A stretch of DNA of 64,000 bases from Haloplanus vescus (GTDB lineage: Archaea; Halobacteriota; Halobacteria; Halobacteriales; Haloferacaceae), in NCBI RefSeq assembly GCF_900107665.1, contig NZ_FNQT01000001.1:107742-171741 (forward strand), given 5' to 3'. The notes under the pieces are model-generated. The model worked only from the letters and a program-made list of their open reading frames with translations. It made no database searches and had not been told where the DNA came from. The position numbers were made by a program, and so were the translations under genes. Numbering within the stretch: position 1 is the stretch's first letter; the number at the start of each line of letters is the position of its first letter. Of this stretch, positions 32,196-44,739 are shown one piece after another.

Positions 32196-32825
32196 TCACG
32201 CGCCGACCACCGCGTAGCAGTTCCCGCTGGATTCGAACCGCTCGTGGACGGAGAGCGCACTCGCCGCGAGGTCACGGTCGAACTCGTCGGGGTCGTAGAC
32301 GTGGTAGTATCGCGGCACCGCCTCGCCGCCGGGGAGCGTCCAGTCGATGGTGGTGTCGAACCCCTCGTCGGCGTCGAAGCGGTCGTGGGCGGTACTCCAG
32401 ACGCCGATGAGTGCTCGCCCGCCGGGGGCGAGGACGCGCGCGAGTTCGTCTAGCGAGTCGACGCGGGTCGCCCGCGGCCGGAGGTGGTGAAGCGTCGCCA
32501 CGTACACCGCGATCGAGACGGCGCCGTCCCGAAGCGGGAGCGCGGCGGCGTTACCCTGCACGAGGTGGGCGTCGAAGCCGCTGGCCGCTTGACGGCGGCG
32601 CGCCGTCTGGAGGAGGCCGCGACTCACGTCGAGGGCGACGACGCGGTCAGCGTTCTGGGCGAGCACTTCGGCGTGGCGCCCGTTCCCACACCCCACGTCG
32701 AGCGCCACGTCGGCGGTCGGAGCGTCGTCGACGAATTCCTCTATCTCGGGCCACGGATACTCCCGGGTCGCGGCGAAGTGGTCCGCGATGCGGTCGTAGG
32801 TGGCCTGCGGGTCCGGTCGCGTCAT
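32196..32825 (-). CDS. Trm9-like class I SAM methyltransferase
   Basis: 209 residues. The N-terminus TYDRIADHFAATREYPWPEIEEF is characteristic of Trm9/ALKBH8-type tRNA-wobble-uridine methyltransferases. It is followed by the SAM motif VALDVGCGNGRHAEVL near residue 40, LDVSRGLLQ (motif II) and YVATLHHLRPRATRVDSLDELARVLAPGGRALIGVW. By family it would methylate carboxymethyl-uridine at the tRNA wobble position; the archaeal substrate is unproven. It lies 64 bp upstream of the flavoprotein gene on the same strand and may be co-transcribed. Confidence 0.85.
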   Translation of the reverse strand: MTRPDPQATYDRIADHFAATREYPWPEIEEFVDDAPTADVALDVGCGNGRHAEVLAQNADRVVALDVSRGLLQTARRRQAASGFDAHLVQGNAAALPLRDGAVSIAVYVATLHHLRPRATRVDSLDELARVLAPGGRALIGVWSTAHDRFDADEGFDTTIDWTLPGGEAVPRYYHVYDPDEFDRDLAASALSVHERFESSGNCYAVVGA

Positions 32826-32863
32826 ACCGGCCGTGGGGCCGGGACGGGCATATACTGCTGGGG

Positions 32864-34947
32864 TCAGAGGAGGAACGCGAAGACGACGAACGTCAGCGCG
32901 AGCAACCCGGCGGCGTGTTTGACGCCGTCGGCGACCCCGCCTTCGGCGAGTTTCCCTGCAACGAGGCCGGAACAGACGGCCTGAATCGCCGACATGTGGA
33001 AGAAGAGGAGGTTGTACGCGTCGGCGTTCACTGACGACCCACTGAACGCGCTGGTGACGCCGCTACCGCCGGTTCCCGTGCCGGGTGCACTCCCACCGAC
33101 TGCGCCGGTCGCCCCGCCCGCCGTCTGCTGGACGGCGGGGATGAACGCGACGGTCAGCGCGACGATGATGCCGAGGAAGACGAGCACGGAGATGTAGATG
33201 ACGAGGATGTAGGTGAGCATCTCCTGTTGTCGCTCGCGGCGGAGTCGCTGGGTCTCTTGGGCCTCGTTGGCAGCGATGCGAAGCACGGGACCGAGGTCAC
33301 CGCTCGCGCTCATGGCGTTCGTGATGAGCGTGACGGACTGGGCGACCATCCGGACGCGCGTCCGGGCGGCGAACCGGTGGAGTGCGGTGCTCACGTCGGC
33401 CCCCCAGCGAACGTCTTGCCAGGTGCGGTCGACTTCCTCCTCCAGTCCGCCGAGGTCGGTGTCGGCGATGCGCCGCAGGCTCTCGACGATGCTCATCCCC
33501 GCCTCGTTGACGCTCGCGAGGCGGTCGAGGAAGTCCGGGACGGCGCGCTCGATGGCGCGAATCCGACGCTTGTGGACCTCGTGGAAGAGCGCGAACACGC
33601 CCATCGCGAAGAGGGTGGCTTCGATGACCGGGCCGTCGAGCGTCTGGAGCGCCGACGGACCGAGCGGAATCGGGGTGGCGCGGTAGAACACCCAGACGAC
33701 GCCGAGGGGCGCGGTCACGACGAAACTCACCCACGGCTGTTCGAGGACGGTCCGCAGCGGTTGGTTCAGCCACTGGCGCAGCGCGCGCAACTGGTCGTAC
33801 GCGGCGAGTCGTTCGGCGTTCTCGCCCTCCAGCGCCACGCCGCCGTCCGAGGCCGTCAGGGCGCCACTTCCCCTGCCCATCGACGACGCCACGTCCCGGC
33901 TCACGTCCGTCATCGTGTCGCGCTGGGTCAGGCTGTCGATGTAGACGACGAAGCCCGCGCTCGCGAGCGGGATTCCCGCGTAGCCGATGAACCGGACGAG
34001 GGTAATCGTGTCCTCGATGACCAGGCCGATGACGACGAGGACGGTGATGAAAAAGAGCGGCCCGGCGACGAGGACGGTGACGTATATCTCGGCGAGCGTC
34101 GAGACGAGTTCGAGATACTGCTCCTGTTGGGCCTCGGCTTCCTCCTGGTAGCGCTCGTACTGCCCGCGGAGGAACTCCGAGAGGTTGCGCCCGCTCCCGA
34201 GCACGCTCGCCAGGTTGTCGGAGAACTCCGCCAAGCCCTCGCTCGGCGTCCGGTCGGCGGTCCGGCGAATCGCCGTCAAGATGTCCGTCGAGAACGTGTT
34301 CATGTCTCGCACCGCGACGCCCATCTCTCGGGCGGCCTCGCCGTAGATGTCCTCGTTTCGCGACAGCGTCTGCAACACCTTCGGGAACGGCATCCCGCTC
34401 CGAGAGAGGGCGTAGACGAATGCGATGGTCCGCGGGAGCGTCGCCTCGATTTCGCTGGCGCGGGCGTTCGACAGCTGGTCGAGGTACGCCCACCGCGCCC
34501 AGTAGGTAAGCGCGCCGAGCACCGAGCCGACCGTCACGCCGAAGAAGAGAAAGAGGACGAACAGACCGAGCAGCGTCAGGTCTTGCAGGCGCGTGAGGCC
34601 AGCCAGAAAGGAGAGCGCCGGCGGGACGGCGGCGAAAATCGCCTCGCGGCTGATGGAAAACAGGTCGACCAGCCACGTCGCGACGTACACGCCGAGGATG
34701 CCGCCGGCCGCGCCGGCGAGGCCGCTGAGAAACAGCGTGCGCGAGGCGAACACGCGGTGCGTGGTGCCGACGTGTGTCGAGCGCAGGCGTTCCTGCTGCC
34801 AGTCGCGGCGCGAACTGCGTTCGACGTAGTCGCCGAAGATGGGGACGGCCAGCCGCGAGACTAGCAGGCTCACGCGCTCGCTGACCGGCGATAGGAGGAT
34901 GGGAAGCGCGAGGACGACGACCAGGACGAGCGGGAGGAGTTCGCCAA

Positions 34948-34951
<4 letters not shown>
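32864..34951 (-). CDS. pilC: Type IV pilus-like membrane platform protein PilC (double T2SSF)
   Basis: 695 residues with two type II secretion F-like domains, each with paired helices. Domain 1 lies at about 155-340 (LPRTIAFVYALSRSGMPFPKVLQTLS); domain 2 lies at about 470-640 (VPDFLDRLASVNEAGMSIVESLRRIADTDLGGL). About nine membrane helices in all. By family it is the membrane base on which the PilB ATPase drives pilin assembly or secretion. Its ATG overlaps the stop of pilB. The C-terminal Gly/Thr-rich loop (TAGGATGAVGGSAPGTGTGG) between the last helices is unusual in composition. Confidence 0.92.
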
Positions 34952-36573
<1,622 letters not shown>

Positions 36574-36712
36574 CGTTCGTCGGCGGTATGCGAGGCGCTC
36601 ACTTAAACGTGCGCCCGTATCACACCGACGACGACTCGGTGTGCCGTGATTCCGCTCCCCGTGCAATTTGGCCCCCAATAATAAAGATATGGCCTCGAAA
36701 TGGGTCCTACTG

Positions 36713-37348
36713 ATGGCATACTCGACACCCGGTGTCGTCCCGGTCGACGAGTTCCCCCCGGGAACATCGATTCTTGTCGCCGGGCCGCCACTCACGCGCA
36801 AGCGTGAACTCATGATAGACCTCCTCGGTGACGACGGCGACGAGGGCGCCGTCATGGTGACGACGAAGATGGGGGCCGGGAAGCTGCTCCAACTGTTTCG
36901 GGACTGGAACGGCGACCGGCCCGCCGACCGACTCCACGTCGTCGACTGCGTAACGAAAGAGCGCGGCATCGGACAGGTGCGCGAGACGGATACGACCTCG
37001 TATCTCTCCTCCTCGCGGGACATGACGGGTCTCAGCATCGAACTCTCCGGACTGTTCCAGGACTACCACCAGTCCGGCGACCCGATGCGGTTCGGCGTCC
37101 ACTCGCTGTCGACGTTCCTCATGTATCACAACCTCCAGCGAGTCTACCGGATGGTCCACGTGTTGAGCGGACAGATAGAGAGCGCGGGCGCACTCGGCGT
37201 GTTCGTCGTCGATTACCCGACGGACCGCGAACTCAACATGCTGAGCCAGTTGATCGACGGCGTCATCGAGACCCGAGAGACCGACGACGGCTGTGAACTC
37301 CGACTCCGTGGCCTCGGCGGGCGGTCGGCGGGCTGGCAGTCCTACTGA
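36713..37348 (+). CDS. RecA/KaiC-like protein with degenerate Walker A
   Basis: 211 residues from the ATG at 36713; an ATG at 36689 would add eight. The fold resembles haloarchaeal RAD55/KaiC-like proteins (DUF7504-like, from memory): VPVDEFPPGTSILVAGPPLTRKRELMIDLL at the start, a later VVDC strand and GVFVVDYPTDRELNML in the Walker B position. The phosphate loop reads GPPLTRKR, so the usual Gly before Lys and Ser/Thr after Lys are both Arg; ATP hydrolysis is doubtful. It may act as a protein-binding switch. The A/T-rich AATAATAAA (36676-36684) fits a leaderless start at 36713. It is divergent from pilB. Confidence 0.8.
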   Translation: MAYSTPGVVPVDEFPPGTSILVAGPPLTRKRELMIDLLGDDGDEGAVMVTTKMGAGKLLQLFRDWNGDRPADRLHVVDCVTKERGIGQVRETDTTSYLSSSRDMTGLSIELSGLFQDYHQSGDPMRFGVHSLSTFLMYHNLQRVYRMVHVLSGQIESAGALGVFVVDYPTDRELNMLSQLIDGVIETRETDDGCELRLRGLGGRSAGWQSY

Positions 37349-37728
37349 TTCGTCGAGAAATCATCGAGTGCGTCAAGGCCGATGTCGACGAGCGAATCGA
37401 TGGAGGGGACCGCGTCGCCGTCGAAGGTCAGGGCGAGGCCGGTGAATTCGTCTATCGGGAAGTGGACGACGACGGCCTGGTCGAAGTGCCGGACGACGGC
37501 GTCCATCTCGCCGAGCATTCGAAACTGGTCGTTGCCGCCACTACCCAGCCCCGCGACGACGAGCTGTTTCACCTTCTCGTCGAACTCCTCGGGCGAGTAC
37601 ATCTCGCGAACGTCGTCCCGGGTGTAGACGAGTTCACGCTCGTCGCCGCCATACCACACCGCCATCCGGAGGCCGTTGGGTGCAATCGTCTGATAGCGCT
37701 CGACGAGTGACTCGGCGGCGTTTTGCAT
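37342..37728 (-). CDS. Conserved haloarchaeal protein of unknown function, 128 residues (DUF7522-like)
   Basis: A small soluble protein: [40 protein letters not shown], then [30 protein letters not shown]. The mixed alpha/beta pattern is of the haloarchaeal DUF7522 kind (from memory, not certain). Its stop overlaps the end of the convergent RecA-like gene by 7 bp. That pairing with a signalling-style ATPase gene hints at a regulatory role, but this is only position. Confidence 0.75.
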   Translation of the reverse strand: MQNAAESLVERYQTIAPNGLRMAVWYGGDERELVYTRDDVREMYSPEEFDEKVKQLVVAGLGSGGNDQFRMLGEMDAVVRHFDQAVVVHFPIDEFTGLALTFDGDAVPSIDSLVDIGLDALDDFSTNQ

Positions 37729-37901
37729 ACGTCACGCGAGACGCGGTTGGAACTAATACCTTTGTGCGAGCGACCCAGTCGACGCGTTCGGTCCGCCGAC
37801 CGGGAGCGACGGCGCGGCTATCGCACCCCAGTCACGACTTCCCCGCCAAACTCCGGGACAGCGACGGTGTCGACCCTGCCGCGAGACAGACCGGCAAAAG
37901 G

Positions 37902-37911
37902 CTTAAATAAC
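37902..37911 (+). promoter_or_regulatory. TATA-like box of tfb
   Basis: CTTAAATAAC ends about 22 nt before the ATG at 37933, so the message is expected to be leaderless. Confidence 0.5.
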
Positions 37912-37932
37912 AGGTTCGCCACGACACTTATA

Positions 37933-38886
37933 ATGGAACGTCCCAGCCGCCAACGTCAGCGGAGCCAAGAGACGGAACAGGACACGGACGAGTCCGTTGC
38001 CTGCCCCGAGTGTAACTCCGACAACATCGTTACGGACGCGGACCAGGGCGAGCTCGTCTGTGACGACTGCGGGCTGGTGATCGACGATCAACAGATCGAC
38101 CGCGGTCCGGAGTGGCGGGCGTTCAATCACTCCGAGCGACAGAGCAAGTCCCGCGTCGGTGCACCGATTACCGAAACGATGCACGACCGCGGGCTGACGA
38201 CGACCATCGACTGGAAGGACAAGGACGCCTATGGGCGGTCGCTCTCCTCCGAGAAGCGCTCGCAGATGCACCGCCTGCGAAAGTGGCAGGAACGGATTCG
38301 AACCAAGGACGCGGGCGAGCGCAACCTGCAGTTCGCGCTCTCCGAAATCGACCGGATGGCCTCCGCGCTGGGCGTGCCGCGCTCCGTTCGGGAGGTAGCC
38401 TCCGTCATCTATCGGCGCGCGCTCAACGAGGACCTGATTCGCGGGCGCTCCATTGAGGGCGTCGCCACCGCCGCGCTCTACGCCGCCTGTCGACAGGAGG
38501 GCATTCCCCGCTCACTCGACGAGGTGGCCGAAGTCTCACGCGTTCCGCAGAAGGAGATTGGGCGCACATACCGCTATATCTCGCAGGAACTCGGGCTCGA
38601 ACTCAAGCCGGTCGACCCCAAGCAGTTCGTCCCGCGGTTCGCTTCGGCGCTCGAACTCAGCGAGGAAGTGCAGGCGAAGGCGACGGAGATAATCGACGTA
38701 TCGGCCGAACAGGGCCTGCTCTCGGGGAAGTCCCCGACTGGCTTCGCCGCCGCGGCCATCTACGCGGCCTCCCTGCTCTGTAACGAGAAGAAGACTCAGC
38801 GCGAGGTGGCCGACGTGGCGCAGGTGACCGAAGTCACCATCCGAAACCGGTATCAAGAGCAAATCGAAGCGATGGGCTTCCGCTAG
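37933..38886 (+). CDS. tfb: Transcription initiation factor IIB (TFB)
   Basis: 317 residues. The N-terminal zinc ribbon has Cys24, Cys27, Cys43 and Cys46 (CPEC, CDDC). A B-finger/linker follows (about 60-110; [25 protein letters not shown]). Two cyclin repeats follow: about 115-210 ([30 protein letters not shown]) and 215-310 ([21 protein letters not shown]). It recruits RNA polymerase to TBP-bound promoters and contacts the BRE. Haloarchaea carry several TFB paralogs; which one this is cannot be told here. The ATG at 37933 is chosen over upstream in-frame codons that lack family sequence. Confidence 0.97.
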   Translation: MERPSRQRQRSQETEQDTDESVACPECNSDNIVTDADQGELVCDDCGLVIDDQQIDRGPEWRAFNHSERQSKSRVGAPITETMHDRGLTTTIDWKDKDAYGRSLSSEKRSQMHRLRKWQERIRTKDAGERNLQFALSEIDRMASALGVPRSVREVASVIYRRALNEDLIRGRSIEGVATAALYAACRQEGIPRSLDEVAEVSRVPQKEIGRTYRYISQELGLELKPVDPKQFVPRFASALELSEEVQAKATEIIDVSAEQGLLSGKSPTGFAAAAIYAASLLCNEKKTQREVADVAQVTEVTIRNRYQEQIEAMGFR

Positions 38887-40514
38887 CGGCGGACGAACAC
38901 CGCGACTTCTCGGTTCCAGAGCGACAGTCGGTACGTGCTCGACTCGTAGTCCGTGAGCCGTGCCGACAGCGTGGACTGTTCGCTCGCGGGTGCGACGACG
39001 ACCGGTGGTCGCTCGTCAAGCGACTCGAGTCCCCGCAGGTCACGGACGCCGTCCGTCTCGGCGCCCATCCGTTCGAGATACCACGGGAGCGGGAGTCGGT
39101 TCCCCCACGTGTCGCTCACGGGCGGGCGTGCGGGTTCGTCGTCGTACGCCGGGACGAACGTCGGCCCGTAGAAGAGGACGTCGACGCCGTCGTTGCCCTC
39201 GATGGCCGCGCTCACGTCGGAGACGAACGGGTCGAGGTCGTCGGCCGGTTGGGCGTGGTGGGCCAGTGGATTCTCGCTCGTCGTCGGGCCGTAGGCTGTC
39301 GCCGCGACGCCGGCACCGAGTTGGGCCGCGAGTGCGAGGCCGACGAGGGCCGCGACGGCGACGGGCACGGCGTCCTCCCGAGCGAGCCCCCGCGACCCGT
39401 AGCGCGCGAGGAGGCCGACTGCCGCCGCCGCGGGGACGACGGCGGGGGCGACGGTGTGGACGGTCAGCCACGCTGCGCTCTCCTCGGTGACGACGGGGAA
39501 GACGAGCAGCGACGCCCCGGCCCAGTAGGCGTGGAAGGCGACGACGGGACGAGTCTCGCCCGTCCCGTACCGGTCGACGAGGAAACCCACGGCGGCGAGT
39601 GCGAGGACGACAGCCGACGCCGCGAGCAGCGTCTCGACGTGCGCGCTCAGATAGGGGAGGAGTTGGTGTTCGCCGCCCTGTCGCCGCCCGAGGACGCGCA
39701 CGCCGACGAACGACCGCGCGGCGCCGACGAAGGCCGCTTCGACGGTGCCGAGCGTCGGGCGAATCGACCCGTTCACGCGCGGGGCGTAGAAGAACAGGTG
39801 GACGGCGAGGAAGACACCCAGCGCGCCGAGTGCGTCGCGTGTCGAGCCGCGGAGGCGACCCAGCAGGGCGTCGATTCGGTCGCCGGTTCCCTCGCCTTCC
39901 CCGACGAGGCGGCGCTGGTCGACCGTCAGCATCGCGGCGACCAGCACGCAGAGCAGCGTCGCGACGACGAACGCGGACGATGCGACGGCGAGGCCGAGCG
40001 CTGCCGCGCCGAGATAGCGGTAGCGCCGCGCTCGCTCCGGTGGGTCGTCGACGAGTCGAATCGCACAGCCGACGACGACGAGCGAGAACACCGCGAGGGG
40101 GAGGTCGCCCCGGAGGAAGCGCCCGTAGTAGAGGAGGACGGGACTGGCGGCGAGCAAGCCCCCGAGCGCGACGGTTTCGGAGTCGCGCAGGCGGGTGCGA
40201 AAGAGGAGGGCGACGAGCGGTGACAGGCCGCCGACGGCGGCGACGACGGCGCGGGCCGTGGCGTCGGTGGCGCCGACGAGGCCGAACACGTACCGTTCGA
40301 CGATGTAGAGGAAGGGGCCGCCGGCGACGGGGCGGTACTCGTAGGCACCGCTGTCGAGGTATCGGAGGCTCCAGTAGCCGACGCGGGCTTCGTCCCAGTG
40401 GAACGGGCGGGCACCCAAGCTGACAAAGCGCGCGGCGAGAGCGAGGACGGTGATAGCGAGGAGGGCGACGACGACGCGGTCGACGGCACCCTCGGACGAG
40501 TCGGCCGCGGACAT
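38883..40514 (-). CDS. Agl23-like flippase-associated membrane protein (TIGR03663-type)
   Basis: 543 residues with about twelve membrane helices. It is of the TIGR03663 type: [30 protein letters not shown] near residues 25-55, with the DEARVGYW motif, and [16 protein letters not shown] near 135. A globular C-terminal domain follows (about 430-543; [16 protein letters not shown]). The fold is that of ArnT/PMT-type glycosyltransferases, and related proteins are linked to N-glycosylation in Haloferax; the role here is inferred. Its stop overlaps the stop of the convergent tfb gene by 4 bp. The ATG at 40514 (MSAADSSEG) is preferred over upstream in-frame codons. Confidence 0.87.
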   Translation of the reverse strand: MSAADSSEGAVDRVVVALLAITVLALAARFVSLGARPFHWDEARVGYWSLRYLDSGAYEYRPVAGGPFLYIVERYVFGLVGATDATARAVVAAVGGLSPLVALLFRTRLRDSETVALGGLLAASPVLLYYGRFLRGDLPLAVFSLVVVGCAIRLVDDPPERARRYRYLGAAALGLAVASSAFVVATLLCVLVAAMLTVDQRRLVGEGEGTGDRIDALLGRLRGSTRDALGALGVFLAVHLFFYAPRVNGSIRPTLGTVEAAFVGAARSFVGVRVLGRRQGGEHQLLPYLSAHVETLLAASAVVLALAAVGFLVDRYGTGETRPVVAFHAYWAGASLLVFPVVTEESAAWLTVHTVAPAVVPAAAAVGLLARYGSRGLAREDAVPVAVAALVGLALAAQLGAGVAATAYGPTTSENPLAHHAQPADDLDPFVSDVSAAIEGNDGVDVLFYGPTFVPAYDDEPARPPVSDTWGNRLPLPWYLERMGAETDGVRDLRGLESLDERPPVVVAPASEQSTLSARLTDYESSTYRLSLWNREVAVFVRR

Positions 40515-40596
40515 ACCGGTGCATCCGTCGGACCCCCGGTCAACCTTTCGATACCGCCACCGAGCGATACAAACCGAAGGCGGACACAGGGCGGGT

Positions 40597-41967
40597 ATGG
40601 AACACTTCGGAACCGCGGGCATCCGCGGCGGCGTGCAGACCGACGTGACGCCCGCCCTCGCGACGGCAGTCGGGCGAGCGGTCGCCCGTCACGCCCACGA
40701 CGAGACGGGGCAGGCCCCCGAGGTGGTCGTCGGTCGCGACGGGCGGACCACGGGTGAGGCGCTCGCTGCCGCCGTCGAGGCCGGCGCGCTCTCGGGCGGC
40801 GCGACGGTCCACCGAGTCGGCGTGGTGCCGACGCCAGCGCTGGCCTTCGCCTCTCGCGGCCGGTACGGTGTGATGCTCACCGCCTCGCACAACCCGCCGG
40901 GCGACAACGGCATCAAGTGCTTCGTCGACGGCGTCGAGTTCGACCGGGAACGCGAGGAAGCCATCGAGCGTCGACTGGCGGCAGACGATCCGCCGGTCGT
41001 GTGGGACGCGTGGGGAGAGGCTCGCGAAACGGCCGTCATCGACGACTACCGTGCGGCCGTCGTCGACTACGCCCGTGAATTCGGCGCGCCGCTGGACGGC
41101 CTGTCGGTCGTCGTCGACTGCGGGAACGGGATGGGCGCGCTCGCCACCCCGGCGGTCCTCCGCGCCCTCGGCGCAGCGGTCGAGACGCTCCACGCGAACG
41201 TCGACGGCCACTTCCCCGGCCGCGAGAGCAAGCCGACGCCCGAGTCGCTGACGGGGCTCCGCCGCTACGTCGCCGACGGCGACGCCGAACTCGGGGTCGG
41301 TCACGACGGCGACGCCGACCGCATCGTCGTCGTCGACGGCGAGGGCGACATCGTCCACGAGGACACCGTCCTCGCTATCCTTGCCGAGCGATTCGTCCGC
41401 GCGAGCGACGCCGCCGACCCGGTGGTGGTGACGACGCCCAACGCCTCGGCGCGCATCGACGAACGCGTCCGGGCGGCGGGCGGGCGGGTCGAACGCGTCC
41501 GTCTCGGCGCCCTCCACGAGGGCATCGCGCGCGTCCGCGACGACGGGGGCACCGTCGTCTTCGCGGCAGAACCGTGGAAGCACGTCCACCCTGCGTTCGG
41601 CGGGTGGATAGACGCCGTCGCCAGCGCGGCGGTGTTCGCCCGCCACGTCGCCGGCGAGGGCTTGGACGCCCTCCGCGCGCCCGTCACGGAACGACCCTAT
41701 CGAAAGGTGAGCGTCGCCTGCCCCGACGACGCCAAGGCGGCAGTCATGGAGCGACTGGCGACGACACTCCCCGAGACGTTCCCCGAGGCGAGCGTCGACA
41801 CCGAGTACGGCGTCCGCCTCGAACGCCCCGACGGGTCGTGGCTCCTCGTCCGACCCAGCGGCACCGAGGCGTACGTCCGCCTCTACGCCGAGAGCGACGA
41901 CGTGGACGAACTCGTCGCCACGGCGCGGGCGGCGATAGACAGAGCGGTCGACGCGGCGACGGCGTAA
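40597..41967 (+). CDS. Phosphohexomutase (phosphoglucosamine/phosphomannomutase family)
   Basis: 456 residues. All four alpha-D-phosphohexomutase landmarks are present: phosphoserine loop MLTASHNPPGDNGIK (Ser near residue 98), metal loop GHDGDADRIVVVD near 240, the sugar loop AAEPWKHVHPAFGG near 328 (GEXS-like position) and the phosphate-binding RPSGTEAYVRLYAE near 418. By family it interconverts hexose-1- and -6-phosphates, here probably glucosamine or mannose, for glycan precursors. The divergent Agl23-like gene 82 bp away suggests a shared role in surface glycans, but only by position. Confidence 0.9.
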   Translation: MEHFGTAGIRGGVQTDVTPALATAVGRAVARHAHDETGQAPEVVVGRDGRTTGEALAAAVEAGALSGGATVHRVGVVPTPALAFASRGRYGVMLTASHNPPGDNGIKCFVDGVEFDREREEAIERRLAADDPPVVWDAWGEARETAVIDDYRAAVVDYAREFGAPLDGLSVVVDCGNGMGALATPAVLRALGAAVETLHANVDGHFPGRESKPTPESLTGLRRYVADGDAELGVGHDGDADRIVVVDGEGDIVHEDTVLAILAERFVRASDAADPVVVTTPNASARIDERVRAAGGRVERVRLGALHEGIARVRDDGGTVVFAAEPWKHVHPAFGGWIDAVASAAVFARHVAGEGLDALRAPVTERPYRKVSVACPDDAKAAVMERLATTLPETFPEASVDTEYGVRLERPDGSWLLVRPSGTEAYVRLYAESDDVDELVATARAAIDRAVDAATA

Positions 41968-42042
41968 CCCCGTATTCCGTCGACTCGCCGCCGACGAAAC
42001 GGGAATAAAGAGTTTTCCCACCGCGGGCGCGACACAGCACCA

Positions 42043-43404
42043 ATGACCACCCACGAGTACGACGTCGTCGTCGTCGGGGCGGGCACCGCCGGCTGTTACG
42101 CGGCGGCGGCCCTCGCTCGCGCCGGCCTCGACGTCGTCGTCGTCGAGCGGAAAGACGAGGCGGAGGCCGGTCACATCGCGTGTGGCGACGCACTGAAAGG
42201 CGCCGACGCCTTCCCCGAGGCCATCCCCAAGTCGAAGATTCAGGACGCCTTCACGAACACGGGCGTCGACCACGGCCGCTTCGAACTCCCCCAGCACGAC
42301 ACGGTGCTGAACATCCCCATCCCGGGCGAACTCGCCGTCATCGACCGCCTGGAGTACGGTCGACGCATCATCGACGGCGCGTCCGAGGCGGGCGCCGACT
42401 TCCACTACGACACCGTCGTGCAGGACGTGAGACAAGAGGGCGACCGAGTGACCGGCGTCCGCGCGACGCGGAAGGGCGACCCCGTCACCTACGAAGCGCA
42501 GGTGACCATGGACGCGGCGGGCGCGCTCTCGATTCTGCAGGACAAGACGGAGTTCGACGACACCACCTTCGACACCAACGTCTCGTACTCGCAGTTCTGC
42601 TCGGCGTACCGCGAAATCGTCGAGGTGCCCGACCCGGTCGAGTGGGACGACGCCCTCGTGTTCAAGCCCACCGAACGCGCCGCGGGCTACCTCTGGTACT
42701 TCCCGCGGACGGAGACGACCATCAACGCCGGCCTCGGCTTCCAGATGACCGAGGAACCCATGAAACTGGTCCAAGACCTCCGTCGCGACCTCGAACAGCG
42801 ACCGGAGTTCGCGGGCGCGGAGGTGCAGGACAAACTCGGCGCCGCCCTCCCCACTCGCCGCCCCTACGACTCCGCGGTGGCGCCGGGATTCGTCGCCGTC
42901 GGCGACGCCGCCGGGCACGTCAACCCGACCACCGGCGGCGGCATCGCTGGCGCGGCCTACGCCGGTACCTACGCCGCCGAAGCCATCATCGACGCCATCG
43001 ACGACCCCACCGAAGCCGCGCTCTGGGAGTACAACGAGCGCGTGATGGACCACTTCGGCGGGCGCTACGCCGGCCTCGACGTGTACAACGTGCTCTCGAC
43101 GGCCGTCGACGTCGACGACCTGATGGGACTCTTGGCGGCGCTCCCCGGCGAGAAACTCGCCGAAGCGCTCTACTCCGGGTCCACCTCGATGGGCCTCGCG
43201 CTGAAGGTGAAGAGTGCGGTCAAGAGCTTCGGCTACTGGAGCACCATCCTCGACTTCTACCGGACGAAGCAACTGGCCGAGGAACTGATGGACCAGTACG
43301 ACGCCTACCCCGACCACCCGTCGGCACTCGACTCGTGGCAGGCCGACCGTGACGCGGTCATGGAGCGAGTGTACGAGACGACCGGCGCCGAGCCGAAGTA
43401 CTGA
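42043..43404 (+). CDS. Geranylgeranyl reductase family flavoprotein
   Basis: 453 residues. FAD motif VVVVGAGTAGCYAAAALARAG near residue 8, HIACGDALKGADAFP near 44, and the second FAD contact AVGDAAGHVNPTTGGGIAGAAYAG near 290. These define the geranylgeranyl reductase family that saturates isoprenoid chains of archaeal lipids or quinones. A C-terminal helical domain (about 320-453) is typical of archaeal digeranylgeranylglycerophospholipid reductases. It is probably membrane-associated. The ATG at 42043 is the first before the FAD motif. Confidence 0.92.
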   Translation: MTTHEYDVVVVGAGTAGCYAAAALARAGLDVVVVERKDEAEAGHIACGDALKGADAFPEAIPKSKIQDAFTNTGVDHGRFELPQHDTVLNIPIPGELAVIDRLEYGRRIIDGASEAGADFHYDTVVQDVRQEGDRVTGVRATRKGDPVTYEAQVTMDAAGALSILQDKTEFDDTTFDTNVSYSQFCSAYREIVEVPDPVEWDDALVFKPTERAAGYLWYFPRTETTINAGLGFQMTEEPMKLVQDLRRDLEQRPEFAGAEVQDKLGAALPTRRPYDSAVAPGFVAVGDAAGHVNPTTGGGIAGAAYAGTYAAEAIIDAIDDPTEAALWEYNERVMDHFGGRYAGLDVYNVLSTAVDVDDLMGLLAALPGEKLAEALYSGSTSMGLALKVKSAVKSFGYWSTILDFYRTKQLAEELMDQYDAYPDHPSALDSWQADRDAVMERVYETTGAEPKY

Positions 43405-43466
43405 TTGCCGCCGCCACGGGCGCCTGCAGTTCCGGTAGAATTATTCCCGATATCTGGGAAGGGCAG

Positions 43467-44702
43467 GTGTTGAACCTCAGCATCGGCCGACCCCCCTTCG
43501 GCGGTTCGACGTGGCAGGTCGTAACCATCGCGACCGGGTGGCTGGTGCTCCTGTTCGTCGGTGCCTACCTGATAACCCCCGCCAGCGTCCTGACTCTCGT
43601 GATGGCCGACCTCGCCGTCACCGAGGCGACCGCTGCCGCACTCGTCTCGACGCCGCAGGTCGCCGCGACGGTCATCGGCATTCCCGTCGGCATCTATCTC
43701 GACCGTATCGAAAGCCGCGCGGCCGTCCCGGCCGCGGCGTCCATCCTCCTCGCCGGGAGCGTCGGCGACTGGTTCGCCGCGAGTGGCGGACGTGTCTCCC
43801 TCCTCATCGCCACCCGATTACTCGCCGGCGTCGGCATGTTCGTCCTGTGGGTGGTCAGTATCGACGTAGCTTCGAGCACGTTCCCTCCCGACCGGCGCGC
43901 GACGGCGACGTCGGTCATCATCTCGGGGTATCCGGCGGGGTACGCCCTCGGCCAGCTCGGGGCGCCGCGCCTCGCCGACATCGTCGGCTGGCCGGGCGTG
44001 TTTCCGCTGTTCGGCGGTGCGGTGTTGCTGACCTCGCTCGTGTTCTACGTCGTGGTCGGCCGCGTCTCGCGCTTCCAGACGGCCACGGACCCCATGACGC
44101 GCGCCGAGTTCGGCCGGGTGTTGCGAAACCGGAACGTGTGGGCCGTCGTCGCTGTCACGATTCTCGGCTACTCGCTGTACATGGTGTTCAACTCGTGGAT
44201 GCCGACGTACATCACCCGCCGGTTCGGCGTCTCGCTGGCCGAGAGCGGCGCGTTCGTCGCCCTGTTCCCCGCCGTCGGGATTCTCGCCCGCCCCACGGGT
44301 GGCTGGCTCTCGGATACGGTGTTCACCCAGCGACGGCGCCCCGTCTTCGCCGCCTCGTTCGTCGGCGCGACTGCGCTGGCCGTCGCCATGTTTTACAGCG
44401 CGACGATTGCGGTGTTGGTCGCGATGCTCGTCCTCGCGGGGGCGTTCATCCAGCTCCAAATCGGCTTGATGTACCAGTCCATTCAGGAGTTCGTCGACCC
44501 TACCGCCGCTGGGACGGCCGTCTCACTCGCGAGTGTGGCCGGGTGGCTGGGGTCGTTCGTCGCGCCCGTCGTGGCCGGCGAATTGGTCAGCATCACCGGA
44601 ACCTACGCCGTCCTGTTCGTGTTCGCGGCCGGTCTCGGCGTCGTCGGCGCTCTCACCGTCTGGCAGATGGCCGAGTCCGGGACGCCGTCCGCGTCGGCCT
44701 GA
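43467..44702 (+). CDS. Major facilitator superfamily transporter
   Basis: 411 residues and twelve predicted membrane helices. The loop 2-3 signature lies around IPVGIYLDRIESRAAVP (residues 70-86), RLLAGVGMFVLWVV near 117 and GWLSDTVFTQRRRPVF near 280. It resembles nitrate/oxalate-type or sugar-phosphate-type MFS permeases; the substrate cannot be told. The GTG at 43467 (MLNLSIG) is chosen; a TTG directly after it is also possible. It converges with the M20 gene. Confidence 0.87.
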   Translation: MLNLSIGRPPFGGSTWQVVTIATGWLVLLFVGAYLITPASVLTLVMADLAVTEATAAALVSTPQVAATVIGIPVGIYLDRIESRAAVPAAASILLAGSVGDWFAASGGRVSLLIATRLLAGVGMFVLWVVSIDVASSTFPPDRRATATSVIISGYPAGYALGQLGAPRLADIVGWPGVFPLFGGAVLLTSLVFYVVVGRVSRFQTATDPMTRAEFGRVLRNRNVWAVVAVTILGYSLYMVFNSWMPTYITRRFGVSLAESGAFVALFPAVGILARPTGGWLSDTVFTQRRRPVFAASFVGATALAVAMFYSATIAVLVAMLVLAGAFIQLQIGLMYQSIQEFVDPTAAGTAVSLASVAGWLGSFVAPVVAGELVSITGTYAVLFVFAAGLGVVGALTVWQMAESGTPSASA

Positions 44703-44739
44703 CGCGACGATTCCGACCGAGACAGCCGAGTCTGCCGTC

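Noticed and set aside
40540-43317. A 925-codon minus-strand open frame
   Set aside because: It is antisense to clear phosphohexomutase and geranylgeranyl reductase genes. Its Arg/Val/Asp-rich sequence has no domain; in GC-rich DNA long antisense frames are expected.
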